Assembly: GCA_015680685.1 (NCBI GenBank)
Contig: MNCI01022151.1
Coordinates: 117,563-181,562, forward strand
Direction of reading: 5' to 3'
Source: Gnetum montanum
Taxonomy: Eukaryota; Streptophyta; Gnetopsida; Gnetales; Gnetaceae
DNA length: 64,000 nucleotides
The translations under genes and the position numbers were made by a program. Under the pieces are notes generated by a model. The model had not been told where the DNA came from and did not search any database. It saw only the letters and a program-made list of their open reading frames with translations. Positions 1 to 10,040 of this stretch are shown in pieces. Numbering within the stretch: the stretch's first letter is position 1; each line of letters starts with the position of its first letter.

Positions 1-2420
1 CCATCGTAAGGCATTGTTATTATAGCTTTTTGGATGGTTATAGTCGCTATAACCAAATCAAAATTGCACCATAAGACTATTCCAAGACAACATTTACAAG
101 TCCCTAGGGGAATTTTTCATATAAAAAGATGTCGTTTAGCCTATGTAATGCGCCTACCACTTTCCAATGCCTTGTCCTCAACATCTTCCAGTAGCAAATC
201 GATAATGAGGTAGAAGTCTTCATGGATGACTTCTCTACCTATGGAGCCACATTTGAACAAGCCTTGGACTACCTTGAGCAAGTTCTGAAAAGATGTGTGG
301 AAAGTAATCTATGACTCAACTAGCAAAAGAGCCACTTAATGGTCCAAGAGGGCACTATTCTAGGGCATCATATTTCACAAGCAGGGATTAGCGTAGATCC
401 TAAAAAAATTAGGATCATCCAAGGAATCACTAGGAAACCAAGTATTTTAAAAGATGTTCAATCATTCCTTGGACACACTAGTTACTATCGACACTTCATC
501 AAAAATTTCTCAAAGATCGCCAAGCTATTGGTGGAACTCATAAACAAAGATGCTCCATTTGTCTAGACCAGGGAATGTGAATCTACATTCCAAACACTTA
601 AATAGAAACTCATAAAAACTCTAATTCTATGGACACATGATTGATCCAAACCCTTCCACATCATGATGGATGCATCCAACTATGCATTGGGAGCCATGCT
701 TACATAGTGGGATGACCAAAAATGTCCATACTATATCCATAGTGGAAGCCATAGCATTGTGGGTGCTCAACTCAACTACACCACCACCGAAAAGGAGTTA
801 ATGACGGTGGTGTTTTCCTTAGAAAAATGTCGACACTATGTGCTTAGGTACAAGGTGTTTAGACATACCGACCACAGTGCCATTCAGTTCCTAATAAACA
901 AACCAACGGTGAGCCCTTATATCATATGGTGGTTGGTTATTCTTCAAGAATTTGACCTCACTATGGTAGACCAAAAGGGAACTAAGAATGTGGTTGCTGA
1001 CCTCTTGTCTTAGTTGCAATGGGATGATGTAGAAGAGGAGGAGCCACTCTCTAACCAATTTCCAAATGAACTCCTCTTTGTGGGAGCAATTGATAAGTAG
1101 ATGCCCAAAGAATCATCTTGGTTTAGCCACATCCTCACCTATCTCACAATCCAATAATTGCCAAAGAAGTCGGACCATCAGTAAAAACAACAGTTTTTCC
1201 ATAAGGCCAAGTGCTTGATGGAAATCAATGACCAACTTTATAATTTGTGTGTAGATGGCCTGGTTCGATGGTGCCTCCCTAATGATGATACACTATGCGT
1301 CCTTCAAGATGCTCACGAGGGCCCTTGTGAGGGCCATTATGCTAGACGATGCATGACCATTAAGATCCTTCTTGTAGGATGTTACTGGCCTACACTCTTC
1401 AGGGATGCACAATGGTACGTCCACTCCTATGAACGATGTTAGAGAGATGGTGGGATGACTGCACAAATGGAGAGACCTCAATAGTGGATGCAACCACTGG
1501 AACCCTTCGACATTTGGGACATCGACTTGATAGGTCCCATCACACCCATGTCCAACGGTAAGGCATACATCATTATCATTGTTGACTACTGCACAAAGTG
1601 GGTAGAGGTGGCAATAATCATTGATTGTTCCTCAAACATTGTCGCATGATTTGTCCAACAGCAAATGGAAAATAGGTTTGGAGTGCCACATGCACTCATC
1701 TCAGACAATGGAATTCATTTCATGGGAATCACTTTTCATAAACTCATGCAACACTTGGGGTTTACCCATACATTTACAACACCTTATCACCCCCAAGCCA
1801 ACGGGTAGGCCAAAGTCACCAATAGGGAGATTACCAAAATCCTCACCTGAACCATCAATAAATATAGGAGGGACTGGAGCATGAAACTTAACGATGCCCT
1901 CTGGGCCTATTGCTCCACCTGGAAACTTCCTATAGGTTACTCTCTTTACAAGTTAGTGTATGGAAAGTTATCGAAACTTCCAATCCAAGTAGAACTCCGG
2001 ATACTATCTATAGCTAATGACCTAGGCCTTAACCTGCCACTAGCACAATGCAAACGACTTTTCAATTTAAGTGTGCTAGATGAGAATCAACTAGTAGCCC
2101 TATCATCAAATGAGATACATAAGGCCTATAATAAAAAATGTCATAATCTTAGGATTCTAAAGGTAACATTTCAATTTGAAGATAAGGTACTCTACTGGAA
2201 CCCCACACACATACTGAAACATACCAAGTTTCAAACACTATCAGAGGGATCCTACATTGTCTCTGAAAGCTTCCCATCTAGGGCCTTGCTTATACAGAAA
2301 CTTGAGGACCCCACAAGAACACAGTTAGTTAATAAACAACAATTAAAACCTTTCCATGAACTCCACCAAACTAGTGCTACTACCATATCATCACAGGGAC
2401 AACCCTGTTCCATTTTTTGA
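1..2420 (+). pseudogene. Retrotransposon pol relic (RT, RNase H, integrase)
   Basis: One plus-strand frame (codons starting at multiples of 3) holds recognisable pol from about position 120 to 2420. The RT catalytic FMDDFSTYG lies near 219-245, followed by a GHHIS and SFLGHTSYYRHFI connection region (339-530). RNase H follows, with TTTEKELMTVVFSLEKCRHY (about 780-840) and an end like VVADLLS at 1013. The integrase zinc finger shows H..H..C..C between about 1310 and 1442, and the DDE core includes WDIDLIGP near 1515 and LISDNGIHFMG near 1700. The C-terminal part is the open stretch 1881-2420. About 17 in-frame stops interrupt it, many as TAG where glutamine or tryptophan would be expected, yet I see no frameshift over 2.3 kb. 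It cannot make a working protein. Confidence 0.85.
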
Positions 2421-3691
2421 GTCTCCCCCTTCCCACCTAGTCATGGTGAAGACCATTCTCCATGCTAATCCACTCTACTAAGCTCCTCACTATTTTTGAA
2501 ACTTTTTTTTTATACTTTTTTGTTTTCCAACATCGTTCATATGTTTTCCGATTCTTACTTAGTTTTTCTTTCTTTCTTTTCTTATTTATTTACTTTTCTG
2601 TTTGTTTTTTTCTTTCTTTATATGTGTGTGTGTTTAATTTCTAGTTGTTTACTAATAAACCATCTTATTATCATCATATGTACTGGTGCAAATGATTCTC
2701 GTTGTGATGAGTTGCATGAATTGGTCCACCTATCATATCTTGTTCCCATCCTTGCATTGTGGTTTCTGGAAGTCATGTATGCTTTCATCTCATAAAAACA
2801 AGCAGTGAGTCCATGTCATCCACCCATTCATCCACTCCATGGTCTTCCTCCTTTTGGAAACATGAAAATCCCCTTCACATAAAAAAAATTTAATTAATTT
2901 GTGACTTGTGTAGTTCCCAGACTTGGAGATGATCCAATGGTTTGAATAGGATGTGACTTCAAGGGGAATGCAACATTCATTGTACTTTTCTATTTCCTAG
3001 GTTTTCCTCATGGATTTCTTACCGCTCCACATCCTCTCATATGCGAAAGTTCCTTGGCAGTTTGTCCTTGCATGGTGTGGTCCTCATTGCAAAATCCAAA
3101 AAAAAAACCATGAGGATTCAAAGCACACTCCTTGGTCAAATGCATGCAAACTAGCATGGGTCTTTGCTTGGTGTGGTTCCCACAAAATAAAAATAAAAAT
3201 TCAATAATAACTATGAGGGAATTCAAATCACACCCCTTAGAATGCCTTTAACGAGCCACAAGCACTAGTTATGGGACCTACTTCATCCCCTCTAACTTTG
3301 TCTCGTTTCACTTCCTTCCTCTCCTGCATGTTGGAGTGGTGGTTATTCATGAGTGCATTCTTGTACTCTTGGGGGTGGATGAGTCTTCGCATGTTGCTGT
3401 GATGTCATTGTATGTGGTTGGTTTTGGGTCTGAACTCAGGATGGATCCTACCATGTCACTTAACCACAAGCTTCACCTAGGGTTTCATGTGACTGGTAAT
3501 CAGAATTCCATTTCTCACTTCCCTCTCTTCACCCATTTCTCTCCATGACTCACCTCATTGTCGATCTTATGTTTTGATGGTTTGTCATGATTTACATGAA
3601 CTCCTAATGCTTCGGCAGGTTCTCCTAGATGTAAGTATTAACTCGTAGTCACTGTTCATTGAATCTAGGATCCATGGACTCCGGTGTTGAC

Positions 3692-3748
3692 GATATGCAA
3701 GGGCTACTAAGGCTACTACCTACTATGGGGAGGACCCACTTGCATATT
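3692..3748 (+). promoter_or_regulatory. Conserved hairpin, D1 copy
   Basis: The arms GATATGCAAG (3692-3701) and CTTGCATATT (3739-3748) pair along 10 positions, counting one G-U pair. The loop ends in the core TACTATGGGGAGGACCCACT (3721-3740). Within the core, TGGG and CCCA can form a smaller inner stem around GAGGA. The same arrangement occurs in D2, A and B. The function is unknown; a role in the RNA of the element is inference. Confidence 0.55.
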
Positions 3749-3993
3749 CTTGGTTCTATTCATTAGTCTCCCATCCTCTTGATATTTTTGATTGATTATT
3801 TCTATGCACACCATCACTCGAATTCTTCTCTGTAGAGTTCTTTCTCACCACATTCTCCTACCTTTGACCCTTTTTCTCATCCCACATACCTTTCTCTATC
3901 TCTCAGCTCTTACACCACCCCAATTTGGTGTCTTAATTCAATGTTTCAGGCTTTTTATTGTTTGGTCAATGCTGGTCAACAATTGCAACACCC

Positions 3994-4068
3994 TTGCATT
4001 GACTGGGCCTCATATACAAATCTGTGTATACATGGCCCCATCAATGCAATGTAAAAACTCTATATATA
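3994..4068 (+). promoter_or_regulatory. LTR-like palindrome and TATA box upstream of ORF2
   Basis: The arms 3994-4017 and 4026-4049 form an inverted repeat matching at 19 of 24 positions, with an 8-nt spacer. TATATATA follows at 4061-4068. The D1 LTR has the same arrangement and similar words (GCATATAC, GTATAC, GGCCCC) just ahead of its own TATA box. About 530 bp downstream lies the ATG of ORF2, so this may be an internal promoter for ORF2. It could instead be an LTR fragment that landed there. Confidence 0.4.
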
Positions 4069-4182
4069 CGCCCATTGTGCTATCAATTTTTGGCCACTTT
4101 GCACACCAATTGGGGAATTTTTTTCAATTTTTTTGCCTTACCTCTTCTTTCCAAGCACTTACTTTTTCTACCACGAGTTCGA

Positions 4183-4272
4183 ATCAACATATCCTTTCTC
4201 TCTTTTGCAATTGGAGGTATGCTCTTCATCAACCTATCTTTTCTCTCTTTTGCAATTGGAGGTATGCTCTTC
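4183..4272 (+). repeat. 45-bp tandem duplication
   Basis: Unit 4183-4227 is repeated at 4228-4272 with about two differences. The unit contains CTCTCTTTTGCAATTGGAGG and lies directly before the GA microsatellite. Confidence 0.9.
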
Positions 4273-4291
4273 ATTGTGGTGGTGGGGAGGG

Positions 4292-4293
<2 letters not shown>

Positions 4294-4336
<43 letters not shown>
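4294..4336 (+). repeat. (GA)n microsatellite
   Basis: A perfect GA dinucleotide run of about 43 bp follows a G-rich stretch. Confidence 0.97.
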
Positions 4337-4338
<2 letters not shown>

Positions 4339-4599
4339 TGGTGGTGAGATCTATAGATACTAAAAATTACACTTACAATTATTAAAGACTTAACACCTCT
4401 TAAGAGAAGAAACAAAAACAACAGTTTAAACTACAACTCATGCCTTATTGTTTTTTGTTTCAAACCCATCAACTAAAACTCCAGGAAATCTAATGGGATG
4501 CACGTGCTAGTACCATAACTTGGTCAAGATGAGAAGGTGTATAAGGATCATTTTGAGCAACTTGTGCACATTTTAATTAATGGTTATGCTTGATTGCAT

Positions 4600-7453
4600 A
4601 TGGCACCTAAATTGAGGCATCCAAGGGGAGAAGGACCATCCCAACCAAGGGAAAAGTGACCAAGAATGGGAAGAGAATGAGGTGTGCGCCATCCAAAGCA
4701 AATGGAGGGCTCCCATGAAACTAGCCCCCTCCATGAAGGACCTAATGTGGAATCTGTTCATTAAATTCATGAAGAGGAGATCCGCAGTGAACAATCGCAA
4801 GGGGATGAAACTTTGGTGATAGCACCATGACTTGAGGTCACATTGACCCAAGCATTTCTTGATGCTATTAGGCCAAGGGAGGTGCAATGAATGGTCCTGC
4901 AAGAGTTGAACTTCAGACCATTTCTAGAGAATGCACTAGAAGACGTGAAGACCCAATTGCAGAACTCTCCTACGTGACCAATCATCACATCTAATGGTGA
5001 ATGGTATTTAGGAGAGACTTATCTCTTTTGGAAAAATCAACAACTGGGGTCCAAAGTAAGAATCAAAGATATTTATGTCTCTTACTTTGTGGAAGCAATC
5101 TCACAAGCTCTAGGGTTGCTAGAGACCAAAGCTGTTGTGGTGGAGATCCCTAAGTAAGCAAATCCCAAGGTAAAAGGGGAATGGATCAGGTGATACTATG
5201 GGGTAGATCTCAAGGAGTTTGGCACTTTAACCACTGTAGAGATGGTATACTCAAAAATTGTGTCTTACCACTTGAATCCAATGGTAAGACCTAATAAGAT
5301 CATGACCTTCTCTGCTCGTGCATGTGCCACTCTAAGCAAAAAGTTCCCAATCAGCCTTCCATAGTTATTGTTTATGGAGATTGAGAAAAGGTTCGCTGAA
5401 GCAAATGTGGAAGGTGGGTTCTACCCTTTCCCTGCTTAATCAAGAAATTTTGCAAATGGTCAAGGATAGCACAATACATCAATAACACACTTCAGCATGC
5501 CCCAATTGCCTCATGGTGGGAGATGATGAAAGATAAGACACTGGCCATCACACAACTTGAAGAAGTGTAGCAACCACCTCCACCACCTATGCAAACAACA
5601 AGGTCAGGCTCATAGACAATCACAAAACATATATGCAAGATTTGACAATCGCTCTTGAGCTAGCAAGAGCAATATGTAGGAACCAGTGGAGGAGAAGACC
5701 CTTCAATCTATTGTCCTATGATGAGCCATCTGGAGTAAGTGGCTTGATCAATGAGTCTGCTAGAGGGAGTAAGGCCAATGATCTCTATCGCCTAGACACA
5801 AGTACCTATAAGAAATGATCCTAGTGTCTGAAAAGTAACAGTCTCTACCCAAAATTATTTCCTAAAATTTTAGGAAATGCCATTACTTTTTCGGTACGCT
5901 TGGAGGATGGAGACGGGGCAACTGTCCTGGTGATGCAACACCAGGGACAAGAAATTGTAGCTGAAGTGGTTGCTAACACAATTGCTATGGCCCTTAATGC
6001 ATTAGTAGTGCCTGTACCAAATGTACATGGTCTTGAAGATGTACAGATGTCCGCAAGAACTTCACATACCAAGATCATTGTAGTCCAGCATGAATAATTG
6101 TTGGACTGACTGGTGGAAACTAGGTAACCACTTTCAGATGTCTTTGATCTTCTGGACAACATTACTACAACCTAGTTGGAACTGCTCTTAGCAAGGGGCA
6201 AGAGCCTCATCTTGGAGGGGCAACTTAAAGTAGCTCAAGAAAATTGTCAATGCTTGACAATGAAAGTTGCCCAATTAAGGGCCCAACTTGTGGATCCAGC
6301 TCTCCTTAACCATGAACTCACTAGAGATGAAGCTTTTCAACAACTTCAAGCCAAACGTTAGATGGTTGAAGAGGAGTGAGAGTCAATGATCTTTGACAAG
6401 TCCTTGATAGATACTCATGAATATCATCTAAACAGGGACTTGGTGGAGGTTCACTAGGAGAATGTCATGTTGACCACGGAAGTTCATCACTTGCGCAATG
6501 TTGGTGTTGAAAATCAACACATGAAAGATTTTATCCACCAGCAGTAGGAGGAGCTAGCCAGGGTGAATGTCGATGTGAGGAGATTGGCCATCGAAAATTA
6601 AAATCTATCTATGGAGGAGGTTTGGGCCTTGCGATCAAAATCAGCTATCGAAATCACCGCTTGGAAAAATGAAGCCCTCAAATTTGAAAAAGTTAAAAAT
6701 CATTACAGGGACCAAGTGGAATTACAGAAGGAAGTAAATGAGAACTAGATTCAAGTTGCAAAGGCGAAACTGAACCAAGCACTCTAGCAGCTCAGAGAAG
6801 GAGGTGAGGTATGGCAACCCATCTTCGATGGATTGAACACCTACAACTAGGTTGAGATCTACCTCAAGAAGCTGCAAGTTGAAGAAATGATAGAATACAT
6901 GGAGTTGACCAACCTCTGTTATGCAAACCTAGCTATGCTAATAGCTGGAAGGCTGTGGTTTGACCTAGAAAAGCAAGTGACCACCTTGTATTCTTTATAC
7001 GACAATGAGTTCCAAGCACATAAAGAGATGAAACAAAATTTGGAAACAACAAATTTGGAACTCGAGGTTCTCCACACTCATTTTGAAGGGTAATGTGTAG
7101 TCATTGAGAACTTGGCCTGATGAATGAATGACTACCAGCAACTGCAGACATTAATCCAAACATTCAACATCGAACGAAAATAGTTCGCTACCTAGTTTGT
7201 CAATCTGAAAGAACTTTTTCTTACACTTCCATGCCCTTGGGAAGTTCCAATCCCGACACACATTGGTGAAGTTTCTTGGATAGTGAATGATCCTAGAAGC
7301 AAAGAAGAGAAAATGAGGGCTCTCTTGGAGGCCTTTCGGTTGCCTTTGGAAGTTGCAGTTGCTGCGTAACAACCATCATCCATGCCATAGCCGCCACATG
7401 CCCCAGACGCTGGTGAAGGTCTGTCAGAACTATTGCCACTAGGGATGGTGTGA
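4600..7453 (+). pseudogene. ORF2: retrotransposon-specific coiled-coil protein, decayed
   Basis: This ORF lies between the spacer and the 3' LTR. The likely start is the ATG at 4600 (MAPKLRHPRGEG), supported by an equivalent ATG at 34979 in D2. The N-terminal part (frame of 4600) holds a block with VRIKDIYVSYFVEAISQALG near 5060-5120, also found in D2. After at least one frameshift between about 5160 and 5630, the rest reads in one frame from 5633 to a TGA at 7451-7453, broken only by stops. The middle (about 6170-7130) is rich in Q, E, L and K, with heptad-like spacing suggesting a long coiled coil. The C-terminus includes VPIPTHIGEVSWIVNDPRSK. Athila-type elements often carry an extra ORF after pol, some envelope-like, but I see no clear signal peptide or membrane segment. 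Function unknown. Confidence 0.6.
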
Positions 7454-7684
7454 TATTCTTTAGTAATTTTTGCATATTTTGACACAGTAGAGAATACAGG
7501 ATCATCAGGGTATTTAATTTTGTCTCTGAGCACCACCATTTTGTAATTCATTCCTCTCTGTATACTCGGGCACTTGTGCATCAGTAAAGTTAGTATCTTT
7601 GTAGATGTGTTATGTCATGTGTATTGTAGTAAGAACCTCATACCTTCCAAATTGTAATAAAACTCAAGGACAAGTTTTCACTCA

Positions 7685-7696
7685 GTCATGGGGGTA
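7685..7696 (+). other. Polypurine tract of D1
   Basis: GTCATGGGGGTA directly precedes the LTR start TGATGAAG. The same word precedes the 3' LTR of A at 53365-53375, which supports its role as the plus-strand primer. Confidence 0.75.
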
Positions 7697-8597
7697 TGAT
7701 GAAGTGCTCATCAGTTGATGCATCAATTGGGCTGCATATACAGAGCCCCGTATACGTGGCTGCGTTGATGCGGCCCCATTGACGCATATATCCATGAGTC
7801 TATGTGGCCTCATTTGTGCAGCATCTATTCTAGCCTATAAATAAGTGTGCTTCCGCCACACTTAGGCATCTTTTTGAGTAGTTGTAGTGAAACTCTTGCA
7901 GTTTGTTCCTACGAGAGATAGAATATTTTCCAAGTGTTGCAGTAGGTATGAGAAAGGTGTCCAGCTCTTTATTTGAGTGCTAATGTACCTGAGCCCATTG
8001 GCATGACCAGCAATAAAGATGAGCTTTTTGAGCATTCCTTGCAGCAATTGGATTTAGTCAATTAGCATTTCATAGTTTAATATTTCTATGCTTTAATAAT
8101 TCCTTAAGTTTTCATTTTTATCACTTTAATCATCATTGCTCTTTTATATCTTGTAAAAACCATAAGTACAACCATCTCGAACATAAACCCAACACTTGGC
8201 AACCCAATGACGCTTAACGTTTTGTAACTCAGTAGTGGTTAGGAGATGCTCAGGATGTGCACAGAAGATGGTATCAGATGCTTATCTTAGGAAGAGTTAA
8301 GAGATAGAATAGGATAATTATAGATTACACAATATTCCATTCCTTACATTTCATTTCAAGAATTAGACTCTAGAAGATAAAGAGAAAAGCCATAAAAATC
8401 ATTTGCCTCAATCTCACTTAACCAGCACATCAGAACACCATAAGTGAGGTTGGGAAGACAACGACCATTCTAACACAAGGTTTTGCTGGTTAGAGTTTGG
8501 TGTATGCAAGTGCTTATAGTCTATAGAATTCAACCGAGTCACGTGCGAACACCCATGATTTGCATGGTTGAGCATAGGGGTACCTCGCCACTCATCA
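7697..8597 (+). mobile_element. 3' LTR of D1
   Basis: The LTR begins TGATGAAGTG right after the polypurine tract and ends GCCACTCATCA (901 bp). An imperfect palindrome (7720-7741 against 7750-7771) lies upstream of TATAAATA at 7836-7843. CAATAAAGATGAGC near 8011 fits a polyadenylation signal. The last 20 bases (GGGGTACCTCGCCACTCATC) recur at the ends of the LTRs of A and of the solo LTRs. Confidence 0.85.
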
Positions 8598-9128
8598 TCC
8601 ACTATTAGGATTATCAAGCAAATATGTGTTTATGATTAAAACTGGTTGCTCTCATTCCACCAATTGATTAGTATGCATGAAAATGTAAATATTAACTAAG
8701 AACATGGAAAGTAAATTGCATTGAAAGAAGATCTATTCTAAGTTAACAAACTACAATGAATATGAATCAATCTTAATCTTATTCTCGTTTATGGAATGTA
8801 TCAAAATACAATACCACTTAAATAAGAAATTTTACTATTAACTCAAATTCACCCTAGTATCACTCATTGACTATTTGCTAAGATTAAGAAAAAAAACTCT
8901 AAGAGTTTGACTACACTATTAATCAAATGGTGTTAAATACATGGTAGATGCTCACATATTTATAGGAAAATAAGGACACTACATTGATGCATAGGCATTA
9001 ATACATATGGCTATGGCAACAAGGATATGTTAGCATAGCTAAGTTATAGCAAATATGATGTAGCATCTGTGATATAGCATTTATGATATCACAGCTGACT
9101 AATACACTTGACAAATGATACTTCATCA
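8598..9128 (-). mobile_element. Truncated LTR in reverse orientation
   Basis: Read on the minus strand, an LTR of the same family starts at 9128 (TGATGAAGTATC). It passes TGATATCA-like palindromes and a TATA box near 8956-8966 (TCCTATAAATAT), and runs into the end of D1 at 8597. Its 3' end is absent here. D1 probably inserted into it, or a deletion fused them. Confidence 0.6.
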
Positions 9129-9467
9129 TAGTTTAGGATGTGTATGGCAAGTAGGAAATGGACAATTATCGTCCTTAGAATAGTTTAGGATTTATCTTCT
9201 TATTGTTAATTAGTTTAATTAAATAATTAGTTTTTATGTTTTCATATAACTTAGCCATAGCTACACAACATCAATAATCATATGCTATACTTTGAACTAA
9301 ACCATATATGATAAAGCTATGACTAGTTTAAGTAATAAGATAATGACTTGTGATCAATACTTACCGATCTAGATACTACACTAGTCCTATCTACAAAATT
9401 TGACCAGATTACACATGAATGCTTGTGATTCATATGGTTGGGCATACAAAATACTTGTTTCTCATCA
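9129..9467 (+). mobile_element. 3' half of a plus-strand LTR
   Basis: The sequence from GGATGTGTATGGCAAG to TTTCTCATCA (9467) follows the R-U5 half of the family LTR, including CTAAACCATATATGATAAAG. A primer binding site follows at once, so this is the end of a 5' LTR. The U3 half is missing. Confidence 0.65.
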
Positions 9468-10040
9468 TTGGCATCATTGCTGAGGATGCGTCAATGCATC
9501 TAGCTACATGGAAGGGGATTCATCAACAAGGATGTGTCAACATAGCTACGCTATAGTAGATGTGACATATAATCTTTGATATCATAGTTGATTGATACAA
9601 TTGACAAATGATGCTTCATCATTTGAGTTATTGGACAAGAAACGACATGAAATTTTATTAGATCTTCTTGGGAATGGAATTTTTTATGATGGATAGAGAG
9701 TTGTGAAAGCAACAAAGAAAATAGATTATTCTTGAGTTTTCAACCAAGAGCTCATCATTGGCATCATTGCTGAGGATGCGTTGATGCATCTAGCTACATG
9801 GAAGGGGATGCATCGACAAGGATGTGTCAACGTAGCTATGCTATAGTAGATGTGACATAGCATCTATGATATCATAGTTGACTAATACACTTGACAAAAG
9901 ATGCTTCATCATTTGAGTTATTAGACAAGCAACGACATGAAATTTTGTCAGATCTTCTTGGGAATGAAATTTTTTTACGATGGATAGAGAGTTGTGAAAG
10001 CAACAAAGAAAATAGATTACTCTTTAGTTTTCAACCAAGA
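9461..10040 (+). repeat. Two tandem 290-bp units containing LTR end and primer site
   Basis: Units 9461-9750 and 9751-10040 are about 93 percent alike by eye. Each starts CTCATCATTGGCATCATTGC (LTR end plus primer site). A piece resembling the start of a reverse-oriented LTR follows, ending CTTCATCA at 9621 and 9911, and then about 130 bp of other sequence ending TTCAACCAAG. No retrotransposon ORF is recognisable within. Confidence 0.85.
9469..9486 (+). other. Primer binding site (tRNA-Asp type), first copy
   Basis: TGGCATCATTGCTGAGGA starts one base after the LTR end. Plant tRNA-Asp ends ...CCCCGGCAACGGCGCCA, which predicts TGGCGCCGTTGCCGGGGA. All five differences are transitions. Confidence 0.7.

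Larger units (their letters stand above)
2421..4599 (+). other. Non-coding spacer between pol and ORF2 of D1
   Basis: The spacer starts with a T-rich stretch after integrase (2495-2640), then sequence that recurs in A (about 51600-52700) and D2 (about 33830-34300), including the phrase CACCTCATTGTCGATC near 3550. It also contains a conserved hairpin (3692-3748), an LTR-like palindrome with a TATA box (3994-4068), a 45-bp tandem duplication and a GA microsatellite. The short open frames here are not conserved between copies, so I do not call genes. Confidence 0.6.
1..8597 (+). mobile_element. D1: 3' part of an Athila-like Ty3 LTR retrotransposon
   Basis: The parts read in order on the plus strand: reverse transcriptase, RNase H and integrase (to 2420), non-coding spacer (2421-4599), ORF2 (4600-7453), polypurine tract (7685-7696) and 3' LTR (7697-8597). 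The 5' LTR, gag and start of pol lie beyond the left edge. Assignment to the Athila side of Ty3 elements is inferred from the FMDD reverse transcriptase, the absence of a chromodomain, the extra ORF after integrase, and the tRNA-Asp primer sites of relatives in this window. No target-site duplication can be tested because the left end is missing. Confidence 0.8.

Noticed and set aside
2462-2795. Hydrophobic open frames after pol
   Set aside because: T-rich spacer coding for F and L by composition, and not conserved in A or D2.
9461-10040. CRISPR-like array
   Set aside because: Only two 290-bp units, no short regular spacers, and a eukaryotic retrotransposon context.
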